From: Microvirga sp. TS319
GTDB taxonomy: Bacteria > Pseudomonadota > Alphaproteobacteria > Rhizobiales > Beijerinckiaceae
DNA: 64,000 bases
Assembly (NCBI RefSeq): GCF_041276405.1
Contig: NZ_JBGGGT010000002.1
Location: forward strand, 1,959,001-2,023,000
Direction: 5' to 3'
The notes under the pieces are model-generated. The model had not been told where the DNA came from. It did not search any database and worked only from the letters and a program-made list of their open reading frames with translations. Made by a program: the position numbers and the translations under genes. This document shows positions 51,808-61,102 of the stretch, piece after piece (the first letter of the stretch is position 1; every line of letters begins with the position of its first letter).

Positions 51808-51980
51808 AGAGCATCGGACGGACCCAAAAGGGCAAATCCACTTTTGGGTCCGTCCGATGCTCCCTTTGAGAGGGTGCATCGTTTCCGGCGAACAGCGAGG
51901 TCCGCACGATGCTCCCTTCTTGGAGAGAGCGCATCGTTCTTGCGAAAGACCGGGTCCACTTTTTCGTACAATGCGCCAGG
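51808..51980 (+). repeat. Palindromic A/B element, copy 10 (A plus two B units)
   Basis: Module A (51808-51862) has a wide GGACGGACCCAAAAG/CTTTTGGGTCCGTCC palindrome. A short B-like unit (51875-51913) and a full B (51928-51979, GCGAAAGACCGGGTCCACTT core) follow. The 650 bases from 51588 to 52236 hold only copies 9 and 10 and no supported gene. Confidence 0.85.
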
Positions 51981-52141
51981 AGGGCATTTCCAGATCGCCA
52001 TCGGACGTGCCGCCCGCGTGAAGCCCTATCGGTCACCCTGGAACAGCCCCAAGTGGTCCTGAGTTGAGGGGGACCTCCTGAATCCGTCGCGTCAGCGTCG
52101 CCTCGTCGTTCCGCAGTAGGACGTCGGCTTGACAGATTGCG

Positions 52142-52181
52142 GCCGCCGGGAGGCTGTCGGCTCTTGAAAGCACCCGGCGGC
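52142..52181 (-). terminator. Stem-loop downstream of cobB
   Basis: Perfect 9-bp arms GCCGCCGGG and CCCGGCGGC with a 22-base loop, about 55 bases past the cobB stop on the minus strand. No T tract follows, so termination is uncertain. Confidence 0.3.
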
Positions 52182-52236
52182 GATGTCCTCGTGGCGGGCT
52201 CGCACGAGGACAGCAATCAGGACCGATGAACGATGG

Positions 52237-53673
52237 TCATTCGCGCGCGATGGCGTGGAAGAAGCTGCCTGTGACACATCCGCTGCGGTGGCCGGCAGGT
52301 CCCAGATGATTTCCCTCGGCATCGGTGATGGTGGCAAAGGCCGCATCGGAAGAGGTGTCGCCGTACGTGACCGAGGCATAATGAAACTCGTGCCCGACAA
52401 GGCGGCTTCCTGCGGGGCCGAGCACTCCGTCGTGGATCAGATGCGCGACCCGATAGCCGAGATGCATCTTGCGCTTGGCATAGCTCGTCTCGACGGGCAG
52501 AAGCCCCGCCATGGAATGAACGTGGCCGCTCCCGTCCTCGAGCGTCCTGCCCAGGACCATATATCCTCCGCATTCGCCATGAACGGGACGATCCGTGGAG
52601 AAGCAGCGCAGACCTTGAAGGAACCGGCCCGCCCCAGCGATGCGGCCCGCGTGAAGCTCCGGGTAGCCTCCCGGCAGCCAGCATATGTCGCAATCCGGCG
52701 GCGGAGGTTCGTCCGCGAGGGGCGAGAAGGTGACGATCTCCGCTCCCGCCGCTCGCCAGCCTGCGAGCACATGGGGGTAGATGAACGAGAATGCCTGATC
52801 GGACGCGAGGGCGATGCGCTGCCCCGGTGGCGGCAGAGCTAGCGCTAGAGCATCGGACCCAAAAGTGGACCCACTTTTGGGATCCAATCCGATGCTCCAC
52901 TCCTTAAAGGGCGCATCGTTCGAAGCGAAAAACCGGGGCCACTTTTTCGCACGATGCGCCAGGGCGTCCGCGCCGATGCGGGTCGGGCCGCTCAGGGCGA
53001 GGAGACGGTCGATGTCGACGGCGTTTTCCACCGCATCGGCAAGGCGCTCCAACCGCGGGCCGAGTTCTGCGGTCTCTCCGGCCTGAACGAGACCGAGATG
53101 GCGCTCGGGCAGGGTCAGCGTGTCGGTCCTCATGAGCGCGCCGAGCACCGGCAGGCCGATGCGCGCCATGCCGTCCTCCACGAGCCTGCGGTGGCGGTCG
53201 CTCGCGACCCTGTTCAGCACCACGCCGGCGACCGTGATCCTCGGATCGAAACGGGCGCAGCCGAGGGCGACGGCGGCGGCCGATTGCGCATGCCCCGAAA
53301 CGTCGAGCACGAGAACCACCGGCCAGCCGAACAGAGCGGCGATGTCGGCGCTGGCTCCGGTGCGGCCGATGTCCTGGCGCACGCCGTCGAAAAGGCCCAT
53401 CGATCCTTCAGCCACGATGAGATCCGCGGCCTCTGCGGACGCGGCGGCAAGCGCCGTCAGCAGGCGCGTGCTCATGGCGAAGCTGTCGAGGTTGTAGCTC
53501 GGTGCGCCGGTGGCTTCCGCATGGAATGCCGGATCGATGTAGTCCGGCCCGCATTTCACACCGCGAACCCGCATGCCACGGCGTGCAAGCGCCCTTTGCA
53601 GTCCGAGCGTGATCGTCGTCTTGCCCGATCCTGAGCGGGGCGCCGCGATGAGAATGCCGGGAGCGGAGGTCAC
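52237..53673 (-). CDS. cobB: Cobyrinate a,c-diamide synthase with in-frame repeat insertion
   Basis: 478 residues. The N-terminal ATP-binding domain (GILIAAPRSGSGKTTITLGL, GPDYIDPAFH) and C-terminal glutaminase domain (WLPGGYPELHAG, HGECGGYMVLG with the catalytic Cys, GHEFHYAS) are both intact, so it should amidate the a and c side chains of hydrogenobyrinate with glutamine and ATP. Between them, residues about 236-277 (52843-52968) are translated from repeat copy 11: AHRAKKWPRFFASNDAPFKE, then WSIGLDPKSGSTFGSDALA. The reading frame is preserved. GTG start overlaps the cobA stop. Last gene of the minus-strand cob run. Confidence 0.9.
   Translation of the reverse strand: MTSAPGILIAAPRSGSGKTTITLGLQRALARRGMRVRGVKCGPDYIDPAFHAEATGAPSYNLDSFAMSTRLLTALAAASAEAADLIVAEGSMGLFDGVRQDIGRTGASADIAALFGWPVVLVLDVSGHAQSAAAVALGCARFDPRITVAGVVLNRVASDRHRRLVEDGMARIGLPVLGALMRTDTLTLPERHLGLVQAGETAELGPRLERLADAVENAVDIDRLLALSGPTRIGADALAHRAKKWPRFFASNDAPFKEWSIGLDPKSGSTFGSDALALALPPPGQRIALASDQAFSFIYPHVLAGWRAAGAEIVTFSPLADEPPPPDCDICWLPGGYPELHAGRIAGAGRFLQGLRCFSTDRPVHGECGGYMVLGRTLEDGSGHVHSMAGLLPVETSYAKRKMHLGYRVAHLIHDGVLGPAGSRLVGHEFHYASVTYGDTSSDAAFATITDAEGNHLGPAGHRSGCVTGSFFHAIARE
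52843..52965 (+). repeat. Palindromic A/B element, copy 11, inside cobB
   Basis: Full element: module A (52846-52897, AAAAGTGGACCCACTTTT core) and B (52910-52963, GCGAAAAACCGGGGCCAC core, ACGATGCGC end). It has no stop codon in the cobB frame. On the minus strand it encodes about 42 residues that begin and end with DALA, giving a short direct repeat at the edges. Confidence 0.92.
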
Positions 53674-54518
53674 CGAGCCGCCTCGTTGCCGAATTCCAGG
53701 AGATGATCGGCAATGGCGGCGCGGAAGGCCGCAATTGCCCCGATGGCGATGATCGCGGGAGAGCGGATCATGCCTTTCTCGGCGAGATCGGGCAGGTTTT
53801 CGAGTCTTGCCTCGACCACGCTTTCCCGGGCCGTCGTCGCGTCGTGGACGGTGAGCGTCGGCGTGTCGCCGGAAAGCCCTCCTTCCATCAGGGCGCCGAC
53901 GATCGACGAAATGCTCGAAACCGCCATGTAGAGAACGATAGGAACGCCCGTGCGGGCCAGGGAGGCCCAGTCGATGTCCTCGCCGGGGGCCGGATGGCCC
54001 GTCGCGAGAATGACCGCATGGTTGGATTGGCGGAACGTTGCCGGCACTCCATGGACCGCCAGCGATGCGAGGCCGCTCGACACTCCTGGAACGATGCGGA
54101 ACGAGATACCGGCCTCGGCAAGCGCCAGCGCCTCCTCACCGCCTCGTCCGAAGATGAAGGGATCGCCACCCTTCAGCCGCAGCACCCGGCGGCCCTCGCG
54201 GGCAAGCTGGATCAGCCGTTCGCAGATGTCCCGCTGAACCGCCGAGGGCCTGCCTCCACGCTTGCCCGCGAATTCGAGCACGGCGTCTGCGCGGGCGAAC
54301 GACAGGATGTCCGGTCCGACCAGCGCGTCGTAGACGATCACATCCGCCGTCGCCAGGGCGTTGAGGGCATGGATCGTCAGCAGCCCCGGATCGCCCGGAC
54401 CCGCCCCGACGAGCCAGACGGTGCCCGGGGTCAACGAGGGTGTGACGCGGCTCAGGCGTGCCAGGCGCGTTTCCGCGTTCTCGCCTGATCCAGGATCGAA
54501 GGGCGGAATGTGCTTCAT
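53670..54518 (-). CDS. cobA: Uroporphyrinogen-III C-methyltransferase
   Basis: 282 residues, SAM-dependent methyltransferase (SUMT). VGAGPGDPGLLT, GKRGGRPSAVQRDI, RLKGGDPFIFGRGGEEA and GVSSGLASLAVHGVPATFR are the diagnostic blocks. It makes precorrin-2, the branch point to cobalamin and sirohaem. There is no CysG-type fusion. AAGGATA before the ATG; ATGA overlap with cobM. Confidence 0.93.
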   Translation of the reverse strand: MKHIPPFDPGSGENAETRLARLSRVTPSLTPGTVWLVGAGPGDPGLLTIHALNALATADVIVYDALVGPDILSFARADAVLEFAGKRGGRPSAVQRDICERLIQLAREGRRVLRLKGGDPFIFGRGGEEALALAEAGISFRIVPGVSSGLASLAVHGVPATFRQSNHAVILATGHPAPGEDIDWASLARTGVPIVLYMAVSSISSIVGALMEGGLSGDTPTLTVHDATTARESVVEARLENLPDLAEKGMIRSPAIIAIGAIAAFRAAIADHLLEFGNEAAR

Positions 54519-55288
54519 CAAGTATCCTTGCGCAGGCTGGGACGGAAGCGTCGGTCGTAATCCGTCGAATAGAGTGCGCTGTCGCGGAAATCCGTCGCTT
54601 CGAGTGTACGGCCTACCAGGATCAGGGCCGTTCGCTCCAGCTTTTCCGCCCGGACCATGGGAGCGATGGTTCCCAGGGTGCCTTTCAGGACCCGCTCGTC
54701 GGGCCAGGACGCGCGCCAGACCACCGCGGCGGGACAATCGGAGCCGTATGCCGGGAGCAGATCCTCGACCACCTTCTCGATCACGTGGATCGAGAGGTGA
54801 ATCGCGAGCGTCGCCCTCGTCTGGGCGAATAGCGTGAGACTCTCCGTCTCCGGCATGGAGGACGCCCGGCCCGAGGTGCGAGTGAGAACCACCGATTGGC
54901 CGATTTCAGGCACGGTCAGCTCTCGTCCGAGCACGGCCGCCGCCGCCGCGAAGGCCGGGACGCCGGGTGTAATCGTGTAGGGAATGCCGAGCCCGTCGAG
55001 ACGGCGGATCTGCTCGCCCATGGCGCTCCAGATGGACAGGTCGCCCGAATGCAGGCGCGCGACGTCCTCGCCGCGCTCGTGCGCTCGCGCATATTCCGCT
55101 GCGATGGCTTCGAGATCCAGGGGCGCCGTGTCGACGAGGCGTGCACCGGGCGGGCACCAGGACAGGATCTCCGGCGGCACGATGGAGCCGGCATAGAGGC
55201 AGACGGGGCAGCTTTCGACGAGAGTGCGCCCGCGGACGGTGATCAGGTCGGCGGCTCCCGGACCTGCTCCGATGAAGTGAACGGTCAT
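54518..55288 (-). CDS. cobM: Precorrin-4 C11-methyltransferase
   Basis: 256 residues. [53 protein letters not shown] and [15 protein letters not shown] match the CobM/CbiF branch of tetrapyrrole methylases. It adds the C-11 methyl group. Overlaps with cobE upstream and cobA downstream. Confidence 0.92.
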   Translation of the reverse strand: MTVHFIGAGPGAADLITVRGRTLVESCPVCLYAGSIVPPEILSWCPPGARLVDTAPLDLEAIAAEYARAHERGEDVARLHSGDLSIWSAMGEQIRRLDGLGIPYTITPGVPAFAAAAAVLGRELTVPEIGQSVVLTRTSGRASSMPETESLTLFAQTRATLAIHLSIHVIEKVVEDLLPAYGSDCPAAVVWRASWPDERVLKGTLGTIAPMVRAEKLERTALILVGRTLEATDFRDSALYSTDYDRRFRPSLRKDT

Positions 55289-55671
55289 GAACGTATCTCC
55301 CCTCGTGCGAGGGCGCAGGTGACGGAGGCCGAGGCGATGCGCTCCAGGATGAGTTCCGATCGCGGTCCTCCCGCCGCGAGCGCGGCGGCCTCCGCGACCG
55401 ATCCGACCCCGTGGGCCGCCATGGAGCGCGCCGAGTGTGTGCTCCCGCGGGGCGCCGCGGCGACCAGGGCCTGTTCTGCAACACAGATAGGCGTGACGGC
55501 AAGACGGCGGGCCGCCTCCGTGAACGCCGAAAGGGCAGCGAGCGGCTCGACCGTCGCGATCCGATCCAGCGCCTCCCGGGCCATCGCGGCGCGGGCGAGC
55601 GCCTGTTCCACCAGCGCGACGATCTCCTCGGCGGCGGCGCCCCGCCTGAAACCCACACCGGCCACGATCAT
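55285..55671 (-). CDS. cobE: CobE / CbiG C-terminal-domain protein
   Basis: 128 residues: [20 protein letters not shown], then [21 protein letters not shown] and [12 protein letters not shown], the CbiG C-terminal domain fold. CobE is required in aerobic cobalamin synthesis, but its exact role is unclear. ATGA overlaps with cobL and cobM. Confidence 0.85.
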   Translation of the reverse strand: MIVAGVGFRRGAAAEEIVALVEQALARAAMAREALDRIATVEPLAALSAFTEAARRLAVTPICVAEQALVAAAPRGSTHSARSMAAHGVGSVAEAAALAAGGPRSELILERIASASVTCALARGEIRS

Positions 55672-56936
55672 GGCTTCGTCCCCACCCATTGCGTGACGGG
55701 CATGGCCGCTCGCCAGCCATGCATGCCGCCGATGCGGTCCAGGCGCGAGAGCGCCAGACGCCGCATGAGACCTCCGTGACGGGCATGAAGGGTGCCGAGC
55801 AATGTTTCGGTCTCAAGGGTCACCGCGTTGACGACCAGGCGCCCGCCGGGCCTGAGCGCCGTCCAGGCCATATCGAAGATTCCGGGTTCGGATGCGCCGC
55901 CGCCGATGAAGACCGCGTCAGGAGAGGGCAGGCCGGAGAGCGCCTCGGGAGCGCGGCCGAGCCTGATCTCCAGGGTTGTGGCGCCAAGTTCCGCCGCGTT
56001 GCGACGCGCCCGTTCGGCTCGGTCCTCACGCTCCTCGATTCCGATGCAGCGGTTTCGCGGATGGCGCAGGCACCATTCGATGCCGACAGAACCCGCACCC
56101 GCGCCGATATCCCACAGCAATTCGCCCGCTTTCGGTGCGAGCGCCGCAAGCGTCAGCGCGCGGATTTCCGCCTTCGTGAGCTGACCGTCATTCTCGAACC
56201 ACGTGTCGGGAAGGCCCGGCGCCAGGGGAACGATGCGGGCATCGTCCGCGGCTACGACCTCGATGGCGACGGAATTGAGCGGGGCGATGTCCGCGATGGA
56301 GAAGTCGGCTGCGGTCGCGGATCGGATGCGCTCGCGCGCGCCCCCCATGGCTTCGAGCACGGTGACCTTCGAGGAGCCTAATCCTCTTGCCTGCAGAAGG
56401 TCCGCGAGTTTGCCCGGCGTGGCGCCGTCCCACGACAGGGCGATGATGCGAGCGCCCGGCTGAAGAGCGGGCACGATCCGTTCGAGGGCCCTTCCGTGAA
56501 GACTCACGCAGTCGCACTCGGGCAGGGACCACCCCAGGCGTGCGGCCGCGAGGCTGAAGGCGGAGGGCTGCGGAAAGCTGATGATCTCCTCGGCCGGGAC
56601 CTGGCGGGCAAGCTCGGCGCCGATGCCGTAGTGGAAGGGGTCACCCGTCGCGAGCACGCATGTGGGCTCGCCCCGTCTTTCCAGAACCAACCTGTATCCG
56701 TCAGAAAAGGGGCTCGGCCACGCGAGCGTACGCGCGGAAAGAGGGGCGGCCAAGTCGAGGTGGCGCGCGCCACCGATCACGAGCTTTGCCCCGTCGAGAG
56801 CCGCGAGGGCCGCCGCCGACAGGCCCGCGCGCCCATCTTCGCCGATGCCGATGATGGTCAGCCAGGGGCGGCACGGTGGAGCGCTCGACTGACGGACGGT
56901 CGACTCGGGCGCGGAATTCGGAGAAAAGGGGCTCAT
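55668..56936 (-). CDS. cobL: Precorrin-6Y C5,15-methyltransferase (decarboxylating)
   Basis: 422 residues. The N-terminal CbiE-like methylase ([32 protein letters not shown]) is fused to a C-terminal CbiT-like Rossmann methylase ([29 protein letters not shown] loop). It methylates C-5 and C-15 and decarboxylates the acetate at ring C. The ATG at 56936 shares bases with the divergent cobK start. Upstream ribosome-binding site is weak. Confidence 0.92.
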   Translation of the reverse strand: MSPFSPNSAPESTVRQSSAPPCRPWLTIIGIGEDGRAGLSAAALAALDGAKLVIGGARHLDLAAPLSARTLAWPSPFSDGYRLVLERRGEPTCVLATGDPFHYGIGAELARQVPAEEIISFPQPSAFSLAAARLGWSLPECDCVSLHGRALERIVPALQPGARIIALSWDGATPGKLADLLQARGLGSSKVTVLEAMGGARERIRSATAADFSIADIAPLNSVAIEVVAADDARIVPLAPGLPDTWFENDGQLTKAEIRALTLAALAPKAGELLWDIGAGAGSVGIEWCLRHPRNRCIGIEEREDRAERARRNAAELGATTLEIRLGRAPEALSGLPSPDAVFIGGGASEPGIFDMAWTALRPGGRLVVNAVTLETETLLGTLHARHGGLMRRLALSRLDRIGGMHGWRAAMPVTQWVGTKP

Positions 56937-57687
56937 GCGCATTCTCGTTCTAGGCGGCACCACGGAAGCCTCCGCGCTCGCGGCGCGGCTCGCGAACCGG
57001 GCCGGCTTCAACCCTCTCCTGTCTCTCGCAGGCCGTACCCGCGACCCGCATCCCCTGCCGATCCCGACACGCATCGGCGGCTTCGGCGGTGTGGAGGGGC
57101 TGACCCGCTTCCTGCGGGACGAGCCTGTCGAAGCAGTGGTCGATGCGACGCATCCTTTCGCCGCCATCATCTCCCGCAATGCCGCTGAAGCCTGCGCGAG
57201 GGCCGGGGTGCCGCTTCTCGCCCTTCGCCGTCCGCCCTGGACACGGCAGGAGGGCGACCGCTGGATCGGCGTGCCGTCCATGGAAGCGGCGGTCGCGGCG
57301 CTCGGAGAGACACCGCGCCGTGTCTTTCTCACGATCGGCCGGATGGAGCTTCCTCACTTTGCGGCTGCACCCCTGCACACTTACCTGGTCCGGACCATCG
57401 AGCCCGTCGGCGATGCGCTTCCGGTTCCGAATGTCGTCGCCATTCGCGACCGCGCGCCCTTCGACGAGGCTGCCGAGCATGCGCTCATGGAGCGCGAGCG
57501 GGTCGACGTGCTGGTGACGAAGAATTCGGGCGGCGCCGCGACCTATCCGAAGATCGCGGCTGCGCGGACTCTGGGCTTGCCGGTCATCGTCGTGGCGCGG
57601 CCCCGAGTGCCTGCGGGCGTCGAGGAGGTTGCGACGGCAAACGCGGCTCTCGACTGGCTCGAACGGCGTCACGCGCGCACTCCGTAA
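56935..57687 (+). CDS. cobK: Precorrin-6A reductase
   Basis: 250 residues: [72 protein letters not shown]. It reduces precorrin-6A with NADPH. It is the only cob gene on the plus strand. Its ATG overlaps the cobL start, and its last 19 bases overlap cobJ convergently. GGAGAAAAGGGG lies before the start. Confidence 0.92.
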   Translation: MRILVLGGTTEASALAARLANRAGFNPLLSLAGRTRDPHPLPIPTRIGGFGGVEGLTRFLRDEPVEAVVDATHPFAAIISRNAAEACARAGVPLLALRRPPWTRQEGDRWIGVPSMEAAVAALGETPRRVFLTIGRMELPHFAAAPLHTYLVRTIEPVGDALPVPNVVAIRDRAPFDEAAEHALMERERVDVLVTKNSGGAATYPKIAAARTLGLPVIVVARPRVPAGVEEVATANAALDWLERRHARTP

Positions 57688-58433
57688 TAGCGCGGTGTGT
57701 ACACGTAGGGCGTATCGCCGTCGCTCTTCTCGATCCGCCGTGTCGTGCTGGCGCCGATGATCACCACGGTGGACATGTCGGCAAGCGAGGCCTCCACCTC
57801 GCTAAGCGCCAGGATTCTGATGCGTTCGTCGGGACGCGCGACCGCGCGGGCGAGTATGATCGGCGTGTCGGGGGCTCGCGCTTCGGCAACGATCTTCAGC
57901 GCCGCGCCGAGCTGCCAGGGCCGTGCGGACGAAATCGGGTTGTAGAGCGCCACGACGAAATCGGCTTCGACGGCCGCTCTCAAACGCTTTTCGACGACCT
58001 CCCAGGGCTTGAGATTGTCGGAGAGCGACATGGCGCAGAAATCGCCGCCCAGCGGTGCGCCTACCCGGGCAGCGGCGGCGAGCATGGCCGTGATGCCGGG
58101 CTCGACGTGGATATCGAGGCCGCGCCACGCGGGATCGCCCGTCTCGATCGCTTCGAACACCGCCGCCGCCATCGCGAACACGCCGGGATCTCCGCCGGAC
58201 ACCACGGCGACCCGGGCACCATTGGCGGCAAGATCGAGGGCGAAGCGCGCACGGTCGAGTTCGACGCGGTTGTCCGAGACATGGCGGCGCTGACCGGGCT
58301 GTTCCGGCACGCGGCCGACATAGGGGCCATAGCCAACGAGATCCGTCGCCGAGGCGAGGGCCTCGCTGGCTGCCGGCGTCAGCCAGCGCGGATCGCCCGG
58401 GCCGAGGCCGACGATGGTAATCCGGCCCGTCAT
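57669..58433 (-). CDS. cobJ: Precorrin-3B C17-methyltransferase
   Basis: 254 residues, tetrapyrrole methylase: IVGLGPGDPRWLTPAASEAL, VSGGDPGVFAMAAAVFEAI, EPGITAMLAAAARVGAP, FVVALYNPISSARPWQL. It contracts the ring and methylates C-17. It is in an ATGA overlap with cobI and convergent with cobK. Confidence 0.92.
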   Translation of the reverse strand: MTGRITIVGLGPGDPRWLTPAASEALASATDLVGYGPYVGRVPEQPGQRRHVSDNRVELDRARFALDLAANGARVAVVSGGDPGVFAMAAAVFEAIETGDPAWRGLDIHVEPGITAMLAAAARVGAPLGGDFCAMSLSDNLKPWEVVEKRLRAAVEADFVVALYNPISSARPWQLGAALKIVAEARAPDTPIILARAVARPDERIRILALSEVEASLADMSTVVIIGASTTRRIEKSDGDTPYVYTPRYYGVRA

Positions 58434-59170
58434 ACGCGCCTCCCTTGTCCGGGCACGAGGACGAGCGAGAAATAGGGAGCTTCGACCGTCTCCGGCAGAT
58501 CGGCGAGTTGAACGATCCGTTCCTCGGCCATCGTGGCGCGCTCCACATAGATCGCGCGGTCCAGAAGTCCCGCGGCGGCAAGCGCCCGGCGGACCTTCGG
58601 CAGGTTGCGTCCCAGCTTCATCACCACGGCGGCGTCCGTACCGGAGAGGCGTCGCGTCAACTCGGCTTCCGACAGTGTTCCGGGCGCCACGGTGAGCACA
58701 TCGTCGCCCCAGGTGATCGGCGTGCCGGCCCGGGTCCAGGCACCCGACATGCCGGAGATAGCGGGCACGACTTCGGTCGGCACCTTGTCCTTGAGACGCC
58801 ACCAGAGATGCATGAAGGAGCCGTAGAAGAAGGGGTCGCCCTCGCACAACAGGGCGACCGTGCGGCCTGCCTCGATCTCCGCGAGGAGCATTTCCGCCGA
58901 GGCCTCGTAGAAGGGTTTGAGTGCGGCGGCATAATCGGGATGATCGGCCGGGATCTCCGTCGTCACCGGATACACGAGAGCGATCTCCCGCTCCGGGTCC
59001 GCACCGACGACGGCGTCCGCGATGGTGCGCGCATTGCCCCGTTTTCCGCGCTTGCAGAAATGGGCGAGCCGGTCGGCCGTCTCGAGCACCTTGCGGGCGC
59101 GCACCGTCATATAGTCCGGATGGCCGGGACCGAGCCCGAGGCCGAAGAAGCGAATGGCGGTCTGGTTCAT
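58430..59170 (-). CDS. cobI: Precorrin-2 C20-methyltransferase
   Basis: 246 residues: FFGLGLGPGHPDYMTVRARK, LCEGDPFFYGSFMHLWWRL, VVPAISGMSGAWTRAGTP, VVMKLGRNLPKVRRAL. It makes precorrin-3A. It starts 7 bases after the cobH stop and ends in ATGA with cobJ. Confidence 0.92.
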   Translation of the reverse strand: MNQTAIRFFGLGLGPGHPDYMTVRARKVLETADRLAHFCKRGKRGNARTIADAVVGADPEREIALVYPVTTEIPADHPDYAAALKPFYEASAEMLLAEIEAGRTVALLCEGDPFFYGSFMHLWWRLKDKVPTEVVPAISGMSGAWTRAGTPITWGDDVLTVAPGTLSEAELTRRLSGTDAAVVMKLGRNLPKVRRALAAAGLLDRAIYVERATMAEERIVQLADLPETVEAPYFSLVLVPGQGRRV

Positions 59171-59177
59171 GCCTGCC

Positions 59178-59810
59178 TCACTCGACGGGATGGGCAAGGG
59201 CATTGACCGCCGCGGCCGCCATCGCGCTGCCGCCGCGCCGCCCATGGACGACGAGGTACGGGACCCGGCCATCGCGGGCCAGGGCGTCCTTGGACTCCGC
59301 CGCCCCAATGAAGCCGACCGGAATGCCGATCACCGCAGCGGGCTTCGGCGTACCCGCATCGAGCATTTCGAGGAGGCGGAACAGGGCGGTGGGCGCGTTG
59401 CCGACGACCACGACGGAGCCCTCGATGTGCTCTCGCCACAACTCCATGGCGGCCGCCGAGCGGGTGTTGCCGAGGTCTGTTGCCATCGCGGGCACGCGGG
59501 GATCGTCGAGAGTGCAGATGACCACGTTGCCCGCGGGCAACCGGGAACGGGTGATGCCGTTCGCCACCATCTTGGCATCGCACAGGATCGGCGCACCGCG
59601 CTTGAGGGCCTCCTCCGCTTTCTCGGCAAAGTCGGACGAAAGACCGACATCGGCAGGCAGGTCCGTCATGCCGCAGGCGTGGATCATGCGCACGACGACG
59701 CGCTCGGCCGTGCCGGAAAAACGGGACAGGTCCGCCTCGCTGCGGATGATCGCGAAGGAGCGGCGATAGATCTCCGCTCCCTCGCGGATATAGTCGCGGG
59801 CGTTGCTCAT
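59178..59810 (-). CDS. cobH: Precorrin-8X methylmutase
   Basis: 210 residues. The catalytic His44 is in VVRMIHACGMTDLPADV; PILCDAKMVANGITRSRLPA and VVVGNAPTALFRLLEM follow. It moves the C-11 methyl to C-12 to give hydrogenobyrinate. Overlaps cobG by ATGA. Confidence 0.93.
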   Translation of the reverse strand: MSNARDYIREGAEIYRRSFAIIRSEADLSRFSGTAERVVVRMIHACGMTDLPADVGLSSDFAEKAEEALKRGAPILCDAKMVANGITRSRLPAGNVVICTLDDPRVPAMATDLGNTRSAAAMELWREHIEGSVVVVGNAPTALFRLLEMLDAGTPKPAAVIGIPVGFIGAAESKDALARDGRVPYLVVHGRRGGSAMAAAAVNALAHPVE

Positions 59811-61102
59811 CGCGCATTCTCGGCGAGAGCGTGGCGCAGGTCGTCCAGGGTTCTGAAGGGCAATAAGCGCGTCATGAGATCGTCGATGGAAAGGTGGAGG
59901 CAGGCGGCATCCTGCGTGGAGCCGTTCGGAATGACGTCATAGCGGCCATCGCTGCGGCCCGCCAGCGTGAGGTCGGCCCGGCCCGGATGGGCGCAGCCCT
60001 TTCGGCAGCCCGAGACGTGAAGGGACGCCCCTTGCGCCAGAAGGTGACCGCAGGCGCTTGCGATCCGCAAGGCGTCGGCTGGGGCAGGCGTCGAGGCGCT
60101 GGCGCAGTCGGGCTTGCCCGGGCAGGCGAGCAGGGAGAGGCGAGGATCTCCCGCGTCGGTGACGAAGCCCGAGCGGCGGGCCTCATCGAGGATGGCATCG
60201 AGGCAGGTGACCGCGACGCCAGGAAGCAGAATTCCGCGCGTGAACGACAGGCGGATTTCCCCCGTGCCGAAACGCTCGCTCCATGCGGCGGCCTGCTCGA
60301 GCTGCGCGCTTCCACAACGCCCGAAGGGAAGGGCGAGAAGAACGGCCTTGCCGCCATGGGCATGGAGGATGCCGGCCCGTGGTGACGAAGGACGGGCGCG
60401 AGGAGGAGACGCGGGTCCGAGCGCTGCGGCACCGGCGAGCTCGCGCGCAAGGCTCCGCTCGAGATGGCGCAGCCGCCGGGCTTTGGTCCGCCCTGCCTTT
60501 ATCATCCCGGCATATCCGGACAGGATCGCCGCGACCGCCTCCGGCACCCGCGACACGTCCGTCGTGCCGATCCACTCGGGACCCTCGGGCGACGCGACGC
60601 CGACGGCGGCATCGCCATCATCCTGAGCCAGCAGGTGGAGATCGGCCCCGATGGCATCGAGCGGCATGGATCCGCCGCCATCGACGGCGATGAAGACCTT
60701 GGCGGGAAGACCGTCGATGCCGCGGACCGTGTCCTCGACGACTTGGGCCAGGGCCAGGGTGTCGAAGCAATCGTCCGGATCGATGCCCGCAAGCGGAGAG
60801 GTCGCGGTGGGGTGGCTCGGGCCGTTTCCCTCGGGTTCGACGAGGCCTTCCCGATCGAGGCGCGCGCGCAGCTTTGGGTAGGTCTCGTCCCGCACCCCGC
60901 GAATCTGCAGGTTGCCGCGTCCCGTGATATCGAGATGGCCGTTGCCGAATCTTCGTGCGGCATCGGCGACGAGGCGCGCCTGATCGGCCCGCAGCCTGCC
61001 GCCGAGACAATGAAGGCGCACGAGCAGACCGTCGCCGGTCGCCATCGGGCGGCGCACGCCCGGGCACCAGCCCCTGCGCGTGACGGTGCTCGCGGCTGTC
61101 AT
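59807..61102 (-). CDS. cobG: Precorrin-3B synthase (sirohaem/4Fe-4S-type)
   Basis: 431 residues of the nitrite/sulfite-reductase-like family. DITGRGNLQIRG and the cluster motifs LLACPGKPDC and VSGCRKGCAHPGRAD (Cys ligands) are visible. It uses oxygen to form precorrin-3B, the mark of the aerobic cobalamin route. The start at 61102 was chosen (MTAASTVTRRGWCPG). ATGA with cobN and cobH. Confidence 0.9.
   Translation of the reverse strand: MTAASTVTRRGWCPGVRRPMATGDGLLVRLHCLGGRLRADQARLVADAARRFGNGHLDITGRGNLQIRGVRDETYPKLRARLDREGLVEPEGNGPSHPTATSPLAGIDPDDCFDTLALAQVVEDTVRGIDGLPAKVFIAVDGGGSMPLDAIGADLHLLAQDDGDAAVGVASPEGPEWIGTTDVSRVPEAVAAILSGYAGMIKAGRTKARRLRHLERSLARELAGAAALGPASPPRARPSSPRAGILHAHGGKAVLLALPFGRCGSAQLEQAAAWSERFGTGEIRLSFTRGILLPGVAVTCLDAILDEARRSGFVTDAGDPRLSLLACPGKPDCASASTPAPADALRIASACGHLLAQGASLHVSGCRKGCAHPGRADLTLAGRSDGRYDVIPNGSTQDAACLHLSIDDLMTRLLPFRTLDDLRHALAENAR

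Noticed and set aside
51592..51980. Possible CRISPR array from the clustered repeats
   Set aside because: The units are long palindromes without constant spacing or unique spacers of equal length, and no cas genes are present.
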